37,989 bases of DNA from Acidimicrobiaceae bacterium. GTDB taxonomy: Bacteria > Actinomycetota > Acidimicrobiia > Acidimicrobiales > RAAP-2. Of this stretch, positions 1-7,903 are shown one piece after another. Under the pieces are notes generated by a model. It was not told the DNA's origin. It worked only from the letters and a program-made list of their open reading frames with translations, and made no database searches. Both the position numbers and the translations under genes were made by a program. Position 1 is the stretch's first letter. Each line of letters begins with the position of its first letter. The DNA is taken from assembly GCA_947456095.1 (NCBI GenBank), contig CANGPX010000006.1, positions 1 to 37,989 on the forward strand, read 5' to 3'.

Positions 1-27
1 ACTCCATTGTTCATGGTCGCCCCTTCT

Positions 28-65
28 AAAAAACGAGAACCCCTGGCCATTTGGCACAGGGGTTC
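28..65 (-). terminator. Intrinsic terminator, minus strand
   Basis: Read on the minus strand, GAACCCCTG and CAGGGGTTC form a perfect 9-bp stem with an 11-base loop, followed by TCG and a run of six T. This is the classic form of a rho-independent terminator. It would end transcripts coming leftwards from the TetR-family gene, whose stop lies about 200 bases upstream of the hairpin. Confidence 0.7.
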
Positions 66-66
66 A

Positions 67-88
67 CGGCGAGCAGTTGCGCTCGCCG
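67..88. other. GC-rich hairpin next to the terminator
   Basis: CGGCGAGC and GCTCGCCG form a perfect 8-bp stem with a 6-base loop, directly beside the terminator hairpin. On the minus strand it comes just before the terminator, so the two form a tandem hairpin pair. It may be part of a composite 3' end or of a small RNA. Between here and position 270 I see no gene. Confidence 0.4.
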
Positions 89-270
89 TTACAGAAGAAG
101 AAGGAAACCGATTGACTTCACAGGACTTAGCCTACCTGTTTCACATGGCCGTGCTTCGTTAGCCTTTGTAGATCTTCAGCGCTACGACCGCTGGTCTGAG
201 CGAAGGAAGCAAGGCAACGTCGGCCAACAGTTCCGAGAGCGCCCAAAGAAACGCTTGGTCAAGCGAGCAC

Positions 271-864
271 TCATTGCTCCCAACCAAGTTCACTTGCTAT
301 TTGTTCAAGATGCTCAACCACCTTGGCCATGAGCAACATGGAATCGTCCATCACTTGGGGTGTGTAGAAGCCAGGCTGAGAGGGCGTGAGAATCGCCTGC
401 GCTTGAATGAAAGCAAGGGCGACCGTGAACATTGCCGTGCCTGTCCGGTGACTCAGACCTTCCGGTACGCCTAAGCGCTCAAGTGTGATCGACTGCAACG
501 AGGAGACGATCGCAGGGTCTGCTTCGAACTTTGCCGGCTCCACCCCTACGAGCGAGAGCCATGTCGTAAATCTGACCCAGAGATCTGCGTCATGAATCAA
601 CGTGAATCCCGTCCGAGCATTGTGGGTGAGGTGCTCGACTGCCCGAGATCCAATCACGTGCGCTGCGGCAATAAAGAGACCTTCAAGACTGCGAAAGTGC
701 CGGAAAATAGCGTTCGCATCCAAGTTGGCCTCTTGGGCAATGCGACGAGTCGTCAACTCAGGCAGAGGCACGGTCTCAGCTAGATGGATCACCGCAGCAA
801 CGAGAAGTTCTTTGGCCTCATCTGCAGAGACTCGAGGTTTCTTCTCCATCTGATCATTGGTCAT
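271..864 (-). CDS. TetR/AcrR-family transcriptional regulator
   Basis: The 197-aa product has the TetR layout: an N-terminal helix-turn-helix at about residues 38-58 (TTRRIAQEANLDANAIFRHF) and an all-helical C-terminal region that would bind a ligand and dimerise. Length is normal for the family. The ATG at 864 has a purine-rich site (GAGAAAG) a few bases upstream, so I keep this start. The gene diverges from the secreted beta-propeller/OmpA-like gene at 993, and the intergenic region holds two matching 19-bp palindromes. It therefore probably represses itself and its neighbour. The ligand cannot be read from the sequence. Confidence 0.9.
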   Translation of the reverse strand: MTNDQMEKKPRVSADEAKELLVAAVIHLAETVPLPELTTRRIAQEANLDANAIFRHFRSLEGLFIAAAHVIGSRAVEHLTHNARTGFTLIHDADLWVRFTTWLSLVGVEPAKFEADPAIVSSLQSITLERLGVPEGLSHRTGTAMFTVALAFIQAQAILTPSQPGFYTPQVMDDSMLLMAKVVEHLEQIASELGWEQ

Positions 865-886
865 AAGTCTTTCTCGACCTTACTCC

Positions 887-961
887 CCGATACATTTAGG
901 CGCAGAATATTGTCAACAAAGGTGACAAGTGCTATCGTCAATTTGTCATCAATGTAGACAA
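887..961. promoter_or_regulatory. Divergent promoters with two TetR-type palindromes
   Basis: Two 19-bp inverted repeats share the form TTGTC-N9-GACAA, at 910-928 and 943-961, with centres 33 bp apart (about three helix turns). On the plus strand TTGTCA (910-915) and TATCGT (933-938) form a -35/-10 pair with a 17-bp spacer. On the minus strand TTGACA (916-911) and TATCGG (892-887) form a second pair with an 18-bp spacer. The first palindrome covers both -35 boxes and the second lies just downstream of the plus-strand -10. A repressor bound here would block both genes. The binding protein is inferred to be the adjacent TetR-family product. Confidence 0.65.
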
Positions 962-992
962 CTCACCTAACAAGCAGAATTTGGAGACCTTT

Positions 993-3206
993 ATGAAGAA
1001 GTTTCGCAGTATCACTGCTGCTGTCGTAGTGAGTCTCGGTTTGTCTACGGTGGTGGGTTCTTCAGTCGCCTCGGCTGGCACGGTCACAGCCCCCGGTCTG
1101 TCATGGCCCACAGCCATCGCAGTCGCTCTCAACGGTCAACTCATCATTGCCGACCAGAACAATAACCGCGTGGTCGCAATCAATCCCGACGGCTCTGGTG
1201 AAACCACGTTGGCTTCAGGCCTCAACAAACCACGAGGAGTCGCCGTTGACGGAACTGGTGCCATCTACGTCACCACCCTTTTCGGTGGTCAAATTCTCAA
1301 GATGGATGCTGATGGTTCGAACCAGGTGACCATTGCCCAAGGTCTCTCGAACCCAAAGGGCATCGCCTGCGATGGCCAAGGACACCTCTTTGTGGTCGTT
1401 AACGACGGTCATCTCTTGCGACTGAACGATGATGGCACCGATCAACAAAGCTTCGGTCCAGCATTTCCGTTTCCCCTCAGTGTCGCCGTTGACGCTTCGG
1501 GCAATGTCTATGAAGGAGACGCAACTCGACACTTCATTACGGAAATGAGTCCCGACGGCACCACAACTCGGACGATTGACTTTGGCAACGGCAATGGATT
1601 TGGAGTGGCCACTGACGCAGCTGGCAATGTGCTGGTTGCAAGTCAGAGCGCAAACCAGGTCTACCGAGTTCAAGTTGATGGAACCATCACGACGATGGGC
1701 AACTCCCTTCAGGGCCCAACAGGTGTTGCTGTTGATGCTGACGGACAGGTCTACGTTGTCGACTTGGGCGGGTTCCTGCACGTCATTACGCCACAAGAAG
1801 CAGCTGCCACGCCTCCAGGTGCACCGACCGACGTGTCGGCTACCTCTGGGGGACTTCTTGAATCAGTGATTTCATGGACAGCTCCTGTGAGCAATGGTGG
1901 GCTACCAATTTCGAACTACACCGCCACTGACAGCCAAGGCCACTGGTGTTCGACCTCAACCTTGTCGTGCACCATTTCGGATATCCTTCCCGGCAATGAC
2001 ACGGTCACGGTCACAGCGACCAATGACGCGGGTACCTCACCATCCAGCGAAGCGGCAAGTTTTTCCGTCGTTGGGCCAGTGAGTCGGCCTCAAAACTTGT
2101 TGCCCACGCTCGTTGGAGATCCAGCGAGCGGCAACGTTGTTTTGACCTGGAGCCCGCCAACTCAGACCTATGGCCAAGCAATCACTGGCTACAAAATCAC
2201 CGTATTATCGTTTCGCGACGAGGGAGAGGCCGTCTACGAAGTGAGTGGCGACGCTCGTCAAGCAACACTGACCTTGCCCTCGTGGTATTCGCTCATCGTG
2301 ATAGTCGCGGAAGCTTCCAATGGTGACGGTATGAGCATGCAAACGTACATCTACGTCGGCCCACCGCCGAGTATCTCAAATCTGCCGAGTTCCGCAGCCC
2401 CAGGTGGATCATTCACTCCGACCATTGAGAGTGACCGAATTGGAGATCCCGGAGACGTCACCTCTGAAACTCCAGCAGTTTGCACACTGTCTGACGGTGA
2501 CGTGTCCTTTATTGGAGCTGGAACGTGCACGCTCGTGGCTCACGTGACAGATGTGTTGGGATTTGCAACTGACGGTTCACCACAATCGTTCACGGTCGCA
2601 GTGCCTGCAACAACACCGAGCGCTCCAACGGGTCTCAGCCTTGAACTCGGCAATTCCAATGTCACCTTCAGGTGGACTGCACCAAGTTCAACTGGTGGCG
2701 CGGCGATCACCGGCTACACCGTTTCTTCAAGTCAAGGGTCGCATTCATGTTCGACTTCTGGCGCATTGACCTGCACCATTGCTGGACTCACCCCAGGGAC
2801 TCGCTACACGTTCAGCGTCGTTGCTCAAAACCCCCAGGGTGCATCAGTTCCGTCGACTTCGGTGAGCGCCATTGCGATCAAAATGACAAATGTCGGGAGT
2901 TTTCGACGTGGGGATGCAATGCTGACCGCGGCTCTCAAGGCTGAAATCAAGGCAGTGGCAAGAGACATTCAGGCTCATGGCTACAAGGCCGTGTCCCTCT
3001 ATGGCTATGGCAACGAAGGTACTGATAGCGCTCTTGCCATCTCACGAGCCAAATCGGTCAAGTCCTATCTCAAGCTCCGACTCACCCAGTACGGAATCCA
3101 TGGAGTCAAGATCACCATCGCTGGCGGCTCAATGACGACAAAGTTCACGACAAACCATGGCTTGGACAAATCTGGCAACCGCTGCGTTGTCGTGAGCTTG
3201 TCTTAG
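993..3206 (+). CDS. Secreted beta-propeller / FN3 / OmpA-like protein
   Basis: The ORF track opens at a TTG (981), but the ATG at 993 has GGAG six bases upstream and begins a clear signal peptide (MKKFRSITAAVVVSLGL...), giving 737 aa. Residues about 35-270 hold NHL/Vgb-like propeller repeats (pattern GVAVDxxGxxYV). Two FN3 domains follow, then a module with a Cys pair (VCTL...GTCTL, ending QSFTV), a third FN3 domain (GLTPGTRYTFSVVAQNPQG), and a C-terminal OmpA-like domain of about 100 residues (SRAKSVKSYL; final Asn-Arg). It is probably exported and attached to the cell envelope through the OmpA-like end. The same Cys module and an OmpA-like end recur in the gene at 36717. Control by the divergent TetR protein is likely. 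Its substrate or partner is unknown. Confidence 0.85.
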   Translation: MKKFRSITAAVVVSLGLSTVVGSSVASAGTVTAPGLSWPTAIAVALNGQLIIADQNNNRVVAINPDGSGETTLASGLNKPRGVAVDGTGAIYVTTLFGGQILKMDADGSNQVTIAQGLSNPKGIACDGQGHLFVVVNDGHLLRLNDDGTDQQSFGPAFPFPLSVAVDASGNVYEGDATRHFITEMSPDGTTTRTIDFGNGNGFGVATDAAGNVLVASQSANQVYRVQVDGTITTMGNSLQGPTGVAVDADGQVYVVDLGGFLHVITPQEAAATPPGAPTDVSATSGGLLESVISWTAPVSNGGLPISNYTATDSQGHWCSTSTLSCTISDILPGNDTVTVTATNDAGTSPSSEAASFSVVGPVSRPQNLLPTLVGDPASGNVVLTWSPPTQTYGQAITGYKITVLSFRDEGEAVYEVSGDARQATLTLPSWYSLIVIVAEASNGDGMSMQTYIYVGPPPSISNLPSSAAPGGSFTPTIESDRIGDPGDVTSETPAVCTLSDGDVSFIGAGTCTLVAHVTDVLGFATDGSPQSFTVAVPATTPSAPTGLSLELGNSNVTFRWTAPSSTGGAAITGYTVSSSQGSHSCSTSGALTCTIAGLTPGTRYTFSVVAQNPQGASVPSTSVSAIAIKMTNVGSFRRGDAMLTAALKAEIKAVARDIQAHGYKAVSLYGYGNEGTDSALAISRAKSVKSYLKLRLTQYGIHGVKITIAGGSMTTKFTTNHGLDKSGNRCVVVSLS

Positions 3207-3257
3207 CATCAGGCCAAGATTTTGACCAATCACGGTCGGTTCACGGTCTGCAAAAGC

Positions 3258-3322
3258 AGTGTTCGCTTATCTCGCAAGGGGAGTCTCGCAACTCCCCTTG
3301 CCAGGGGACGCAAGTGAACACT
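3258..3322 (+). other. Long imperfect hairpin, candidate structured RNA or terminator
   Basis: An 11-pair outer helix (AGTGTTCGCTT at 3258-3268 with AAGTGAACACT at 3312-3322, one G-U pair) encloses an asymmetric internal loop (5 and 10 bases). Inside is a perfect 11-bp inner helix (GCAAGGGGAGT with ACTCCCCTTGC) capped by CTCGCA. A 5-bp hairpin (CAGCC/GGCTG, 3323-3337) follows directly. There is no T-run after it on either strand, so it is not a standard intrinsic terminator. It lies between the propeller gene and the 51-aa ORF and could be a 3' end, a leader or a small RNA. The rest of 3207-3342 shows no gene. Confidence 0.5.
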
Positions 3323-3342
3323 CAGCCTTCTAGGCTGGGCTT

Positions 3343-3498
3343 ATGAAGAAGCTCTTCGTTCTCCTCGTCCTACTCGCCACCTTTGGTGCTCTTGTGCTTC
3401 GTCAACTGACGAAATCAACGCCAAAGGCAGAGGCAAAGGCCTCTGCTCGGAGTTTGACTGACTACCGCGAAGTCGCTCGCAAACCGAGCGACTCTTAA
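3343..3498 (+). CDS. Small single-pass membrane peptide, 51 aa
   Basis: This ORF is too short for the ORF track. It begins MKKLFVLLVLLATFGALVL, a positively charged start and hydrophobic helix, then a short basic and polar tail ending RKPSDS. The layout resembles the short actinobacterial DLW-39-type membrane peptides, but the DLW signature is absent, so I do not name it. TAGGCT lies six bases before the ATG, which would suit a leaderless start; no good Shine-Dalgarno site is visible. Its stop codon is 1 bp from the stop of the convergent serA. It may be real, but there is no homology test here. Confidence 0.55.
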   Translation: MKKLFVLLVLLATFGALVLRQLTKSTPKAEAKASARSLTDYREVARKPSDS

Positions 3499-3499
3499 G

Positions 3500-5071
3500 T
3501 TAGAGCTCGACGCGAGCGACGGCCAAGATGCCGTCCATCGTGCGCAGTTGAGCAAGCAAGTCATCACTTGCCGGCGTGCCAGTTGCGAGCACCATCAGCG
3601 CAGTATTGCCCTCACGGCTTGGCCCAACAGCCATACGAGTAATCGAAACCGAAGCGTTGCCGAGCGCAGTTCCAACGGCACCAATCATCCCGGCACGGTC
3701 ATCGTTGCGGACAACGAGCATGTCCTTCGTTGGCTTCACGTCGACCAAGTGATCATCAACACCAACAATGCGAGGCTCGGTGCGAATGCCAACACCAGCC
3801 AAGGTGCCAGACACTGAGTGCTCAGCGGTGCGAAGGGTGATCAAGTTGACGAAGTCATGACTTGTCACCGTTGAAGTCTCAGTAATTGCCAAGCCATTGG
3901 CTTCGGCCAACTGTGGAGCATTGACGTAGCTCACTGACTCTTCAACAAACGCCCCAAGGAAGCCTTTCAAGACCGACAAGGTCAAGATCTTTGTTCCAGC
4001 ACCAGCGAGGTCACCAGCAAATTCGATTTCAAGTGCAGATGGCACGACATCGTGAAGTCCAGCAAAGAAACGCCCAAGTTGCTCTGCGACCGGCATGAAC
4101 GGTGCAACTGCACCAGACACTTCACCAGCAGAGACGTTAACGGCAAAGGGCACAAACTCACCATTGAGCGCCAAGATGAGTTGCTCGGCAATGGTCAGTC
4201 CCGCCTTGTCTTGGGCTTCTGCGGTCGATGCTCCAAGGTGTGGAGCAACCACAATGTTTGGGAGTCCAAACAGCGGCGACTCGGTTGTTGGCTCCTTCGA
4301 GAACACGTCCAAGGCTGCTCCAGCAATGATGCCTTCGCTTAAGGCCACGGCGAGGTCTGCTTCATTGACAATGCCACCACGAGCAACATTGATGAGCCGA
4401 AGGCTTGGCTTTGCCTTCTTCAGCATCTCCAAGTTGAACAAGTCGAGGGTTTCTTTGTTCTTCGGCAAGTGAATGGTGATGAAGTCCGACTGCGCAACGA
4501 CTTCTTCAATGGAGAGCAGCTCAACGCCCATGCGTTTTGCCCGCTCTGCTGAGATGTAGGGGTCATAGGCGACAAGGCGCATGCCGAACGCAAGTGCACG
4601 CTGGGCAACAAGGGCGCCAATGCGACCAAGGCCGAACACGCCGAGCGTCTTTTCATACAGCTCAACACCCTCCCATTTGGAGCGCTCCCACTTGCCATTG
4701 ACGAGCGCCGAGTGGGCTTGAGGCACATTGCGGGCAATGGCCAACATGAGCGCCATCGTCTGCTCAGCGGCAGAAACAATGTTTGACGTCGGGGCATTGA
4801 CGACCATGACTCCAAGTGCGGTTGCAACCGGCACATCAACGTTGTCGAGGCCAATGCCAGCTCGACCCACCACAATGAGGTCTTTGGCAGCAGCCAAGAC
4901 CGACTCGGTCACTTGAGTGGCGGAGCGGATGATGAGGGCATGTGCACCAGGGATGGTGGCAATGAGCTGCTCTTCAGTCAAGCCTTCTTGGACATCGACT
5001 TCATGGCCGGCAGCTGCCAGCATGTCGAGCCCATTTTGGGCAATCTTCTCGGTAACGAGGACACGGGCCAC
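3500..5071 (-). CDS. serA: D-3-phosphoglycerate dehydrogenase
   Basis: This enzyme oxidises 3-phosphoglycerate to 3-phosphohydroxypyruvate with NAD, the first step of serine synthesis. I start at the GTG at 5071 because AAAGGA lies six bases before it and MARVLV is the usual actinobacterial beginning; the track's start at 5086 is a TTG. The 523-aa product is the long type. It has an N-terminal substrate domain (VGRAGIGLDNVD), a Rossmann motif (GLGRIG, near residue 150), the catalytic Arg and His regions (NVARGGIVNEADL, PHLGASTAEAQ), an intervening domain at about 320-445, and a C-terminal ACT domain (VVRNDDRAGMIGAVGTAL), which normally gives feedback control by serine. It follows the aminotransferase gene in the same direction after a 42-bp gap. 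Confidence 0.97.
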   Translation of the reverse strand: MARVLVTEKIAQNGLDMLAAAGHEVDVQEGLTEEQLIATIPGAHALIIRSATQVTESVLAAAKDLIVVGRAGIGLDNVDVPVATALGVMVVNAPTSNIVSAAEQTMALMLAIARNVPQAHSALVNGKWERSKWEGVELYEKTLGVFGLGRIGALVAQRALAFGMRLVAYDPYISAERAKRMGVELLSIEEVVAQSDFITIHLPKNKETLDLFNLEMLKKAKPSLRLINVARGGIVNEADLAVALSEGIIAGAALDVFSKEPTTESPLFGLPNIVVAPHLGASTAEAQDKAGLTIAEQLILALNGEFVPFAVNVSAGEVSGAVAPFMPVAEQLGRFFAGLHDVVPSALEIEFAGDLAGAGTKILTLSVLKGFLGAFVEESVSYVNAPQLAEANGLAITETSTVTSHDFVNLITLRTAEHSVSGTLAGVGIRTEPRIVGVDDHLVDVKPTKDMLVVRNDDRAGMIGAVGTALGNASVSITRMAVGPSREGNTALMVLATGTPASDDLLAQLRTMDGILAVARVEL

Positions 5072-5113
5072 AAAGGGTCCTTTCAAATTGAGGTGAAACG
5101 AAACGTTCAGCGC

Positions 5114-6334
5114 TTAGTCAGTAGCGCCGTTGAACAATGAGGCTAGGCGGCTGACGCCCTCTTGCAGGTCGCCGTCACCAAGGGCGTAGCTCATTCGGAA
5201 GTATCCCGGGGCACCAAAGGCTTCGCCGGGAACAACGGCCACTTTTGCCACGTCAATGGCAAGTTCAGCCAGTTCTGCACTCGATTGTGGGCGGCTGCCA
5301 TCAATGGACTTGCCGAGCAGACCTGTCACATTTGGATAGGCATAGAACGCGCCGTCAGGCATGGGGCACGAGATCCCTTGAATGGCGTTCAACTCATCAA
5401 CAATGAGGTGGCGGCGACGATCAAACGCCGTGCGCATCTCTTCAACTGCCACCAAGTCACCAGACACTGCAGCAAGTGCCGCACGTTGGGCAACGTTGTT
5501 CACGTTCGACGTCGTCTGTGACTGATAGTTGATCATGGCGTCAGTGAGGTCACGTGGGCCAATCACCCAGCCCACTCTCCACCCAGTCATGGCATAGGTC
5601 TTGGCCACTCCATTGACGACGACCCAGCGATCAGCAATTTCTGGAACCACAACGGGCAGTGAGTAGTGGCGAGCGTCTCCATAGACGAGGTGCTCGTAGA
5701 TCTCGTCACACAGCACCCAAATGCCGTGTTCAGCCGCCCAGCGGCCAATGGCTTCAATCTCATCTCGGTGATAGACCGCACCAGTTGGGTTCGACGGCGA
5801 GACAAAGACCAAGACCTTGGTTTTCTGTGTTCGAACAGATTCAAGTTGCGCAACGGTCACCTTGAAGCCAGTCGACTCATCGGCAATGAGTTCAATGGGA
5901 ACCGCTCCACACAGCGCAGCGGCTTCTGGGTACGTTGTCCAGTACGGACCTGGGACGATGACCTCGTCACCTGGGTCAATGAGGGCAGTAAAGGCGTTGG
6001 TGATGGCGTGCTTGCCACCGTTCGTAATGAGCACCTGAGCAGGCTCAACAACAAGACCAGAGTCCCGAAGCGTCTTGGCCGCAACGGCTTCTCGGAGTTC
6101 GGGGAGTCCAGCGGTTGGGGTGTAGCGGTGGTTCTTTGGATCACGGACTGCTTCAACGGCCGCTTCGACAATGTGGGCGGGAGTTGGGAAGTCTGGTTCA
6201 CCAGCGCCAAAGCCAATGACGTCATGGCCGGCAGCTTTCAAGGCTTTCGCTCGAGCATCGACCGCCAAGGTGGCAGAAGGGGCAAGCGTCGCCAGTCGCT
6301 TTGAGATTCGGGCGGTTTCTTTGCGCGTGGTCAC
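5114..6334 (-). CDS. Class I aminotransferase, aspartate aminotransferase type
   Basis: The product is a PLP-dependent fold-type I aminotransferase. It shows [15 protein letters not shown] near the start, [11 protein letters not shown], the cofactor Asp/Tyr region [11 protein letters not shown], and the PLP-binding Lys in [13 protein letters not shown], with the substrate Arg in the C-terminal FRMSYA. This pattern is the subgroup Ib aspartate (or aspartate/prephenate) aminotransferase. I start at the GTG at 6334 ([13 protein letters not shown]), giving 406 aa; the track's extra 18 residues do not resemble the family. It probably shares a transcript with serA. Its start codon is only 18 bp from that of the divergent serC. 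The exact amino-acid preference is not decided by sequence. Confidence 0.92.
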   Translation of the reverse strand: MTTRKETARISKRLATLAPSATLAVDARAKALKAAGHDVIGFGAGEPDFPTPAHIVEAAVEAVRDPKNHRYTPTAGLPELREAVAAKTLRDSGLVVEPAQVLITNGGKHAITNAFTALIDPGDEVIVPGPYWTTYPEAAALCGAVPIELIADESTGFKVTVAQLESVRTQKTKVLVFVSPSNPTGAVYHRDEIEAIGRWAAEHGIWVLCDEIYEHLVYGDARHYSLPVVVPEIADRWVVVNGVAKTYAMTGWRVGWVIGPRDLTDAMINYQSQTTSNVNNVAQRAALAAVSGDLVAVEEMRTAFDRRRHLIVDELNAIQGISCPMPDGAFYAYPNVTGLLGKSIDGSRPQSSAELAELAIDVAKVAVVPGEAFGAPGYFRMSYALGDGDLQEGVSRLASLFNGATD

Positions 6335-6336
6335 TC

Positions 6337-6349
6337 TGTAATGATTACA
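6337..6349. promoter_or_regulatory. Perfect 13-bp palindrome between divergent ser genes
   Basis: TGTAATGATTACA is a perfect palindrome around its central base. It lies inside the 18-bp gap between the serC ATG (6353) and the aminotransferase GTG (6334), so it would touch the initiation region of both genes. It could be an operator for a dimeric regulator, or the A+T-rich -10 regions of two overlapping leaderless promoters. No regulator gene adjoins it. Confidence 0.5.
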
Positions 6350-6352
6350 TAC

Positions 6353-7480
6353 ATGACCAATCCAGTCGACATTCAGATTCCTGCTCACCTTCTCCCCTCT
6401 GATGGACGCTTTGGGTGTGGTCCCTCAAAGGTTCGTCCAGCCCAAATGGAGGCCTTGGCAAAGGTCACGACGTCCTTCCTCGGCACCTCACACCGCCAAG
6501 CAACGGTCAAGAACGTGGTCGGTGAGGTTCGCTCAGGTCTCGCCAGTTTCTTCAACCTCCCCGATGGCTACGAAGTCCTGCTCGGCAATGGTGGAGCAAC
6601 CGCATTTTGGGACATTGCCACCTTTGGACTCATTGAAACGAAGTCCCAACACTTGTCCTTTGGTGAGTTTTCCTCGAAGTTCGCCAGTGCGGCCAAGCAA
6701 GCCCCGTGGCTTGCTGATCCTGAAGTACTGAAGGCAGAGCCTGGTTCGCGTTCCTACGCCGTTGCCAACGACGAGATCGATCTCTACGCCTTCACCCATA
6801 ACGAGACCTCAACGGGTGTGTCGATGGCCATTGAGCGCCCTGCCGGCGCAACTGGTCTCGTGGCCGTTGACGCGACCTCAGGTGCTGGAGGACTCGCCGT
6901 CGACCCCAGTCAGTTCGACTGCTACTACTTCGCTCCGCAGAAGTGCTTTGCCTCAGATGGTGGACTCTGGTTGGCGCTTGTTTCGCCAGCTGCTGTTGAG
7001 CGTATTGAGCGCATTGCTGCTTCAGACCGCTTCATCCCAGCGTTTTTTGATCTGAAGACTGCACTCGACAACTCACGGCTTGACCAGACCTACAACACCC
7101 CTGCACTTGCAACGCTGTACCTGCTCAATGAGCAAGTGAAGTGGATGAACGAGCAAGGTGGACTTGAATGGGCCACGAGTCGCACAGATCGCTCAGCCGA
7201 GATCCTCTACAGCTGGGCCAACGAAGCCGGCTTTGCTCGCCCCTTTGTTGAGCACCCTGAAGACCGCAGTCACGTCGTTGCCACCATTGACTTCGACGAC
7301 CACATCGATGCTGCAGCAATCGCCAAGGTGCTTCGTGCCAATGGCATCTTGGACACCGAGCCCTACCGCAAGTTAGGTCGCAACCAGTTGCGCGTTGCCA
7401 TGTTCCCCGCAATTGACCCAGAAGACATTGCCGTGCTTTGTGGTGCCATCAATCACGTTGTTGGAGCACTTGAGGGGTAG
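6353..7480 (+). CDS. serC: Phosphoserine aminotransferase, actinobacterial type
   Basis: SerC transfers an amino group from glutamate to 3-phosphohydroxypyruvate to make phosphoserine, the step after SerA. The 375-aa product begins [20 protein letters not shown], typical of the actinobacterial form, and has [30 protein letters not shown], the Thr/Ser-rich HNETSTGV, and the PLP Lys in [11 protein letters not shown] prefer the ATG at 6353; the track's start (6341) adds MITY and has no ribosome site. Neither start has a Shine-Dalgarno sequence, so a leaderless message is plausible. A phosphoserine phosphatase (serB) is not in the window. Confidence 0.95.
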   Translation: MTNPVDIQIPAHLLPSDGRFGCGPSKVRPAQMEALAKVTTSFLGTSHRQATVKNVVGEVRSGLASFFNLPDGYEVLLGNGGATAFWDIATFGLIETKSQHLSFGEFSSKFASAAKQAPWLADPEVLKAEPGSRSYAVANDEIDLYAFTHNETSTGVSMAIERPAGATGLVAVDATSGAGGLAVDPSQFDCYYFAPQKCFASDGGLWLALVSPAAVERIERIAASDRFIPAFFDLKTALDNSRLDQTYNTPALATLYLLNEQVKWMNEQGGLEWATSRTDRSAEILYSWANEAGFARPFVEHPEDRSHVVATIDFDDHIDAAAIAKVLRANGILDTEPYRKLGRNQLRVAMFPAIDPEDIAVLCGAINHVVGALEG

Positions 7481-7660
7481 TTCCATCGCTGGCGATGCTG
7501 GCAAGGTTCACGATCGCCGAAAAGTGGCACAGTCTTCAAAACGTGTGAAGATTTCCATGGGCTTGCGAGCGTCATAGCTTCGTGCACAGTGGCGCTGCCG
7601 TGACCCGAGCCGAGTTCTCAGTGACGAGACGTTCATACAACGGATTGCTAAATTCGTCGT
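7481..7660. other. Intergenic region without a gene
   Basis: No convincing ORF lies here. Two small inverted repeats are visible: CATCGC-TG-GCGATG just after the serC stop, and TCTTCA-N7-TGAAGA at 7533-7551. Either could be a weak 3' end for serC. At the right edge TAAATT (7649-7654) stands six bases before the antitoxin ATG and is a likely -10 element. Confidence 0.4.
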
Positions 7661-7903
7661 ATGACGACCTACGCCATGAAACTCTCCGGAAACGGACAAA
7701 TTTCCATTCCAGCCAAGGTGAGGAGTCGCTGGGCGGTCACTGCATTGACCGTGGTTGATTGCGGTGATCATCTTGTTGTTCGACCGGCACCGGCCGATCC
7801 TGTGCGAGCCCTTGCCGGGAAGTATGCAGGCCGGGTCCGATCGACTGACGAAATTCGAGCAGCAGAGCGTGTGGCAGATGCGACTCGAGAGATGCTGCGT
7901 TGA
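7661..7903 (+). CDS. AbrB/MazE-type antitoxin
   Basis: The 80-aa product begins with a SpoVT/AbrB swapped-hairpin DNA-binding domain: MKLSGNGQISIPAKVRSRW, then LTVVDCGDHLVVRPAP. The C-terminal helix (about residues 50-80) would wrap the toxin. It directly precedes a PIN-domain toxin reading frame, and its TGA overlaps the toxin's TTG start in TTGA, which is usual for a toxin-antitoxin pair. The ATG at 7661 has TAAATT six bases upstream and no Shine-Dalgarno site, suggesting leaderless translation. The antitoxin itself looks intact. Antitoxins of this kind usually repress their own promoter together with the toxin. Confidence 0.85.
   Translation: MTTYAMKLSGNGQISIPAKVRSRWAVTALTVVDCGDHLVVRPAPADPVRALAGKYAGRVRSTDEIRAAERVADATREMLR

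Noticed and set aside
51-332. Plus-strand ORF of 93 aa at the left edge
   Set aside because: It runs through two hairpins and into the 3' end of the TetR gene, has no ribosome site, and its Arg-rich sequence looks like a shadow of non-coding DNA.
3207-3342. Possible tRNA or 4.5S RNA in the structured region
   Set aside because: I looked for a T-loop, anticodon arm, CCA end and the SRP tetraloop consensus; none is present, so only an unnamed structure is claimed.
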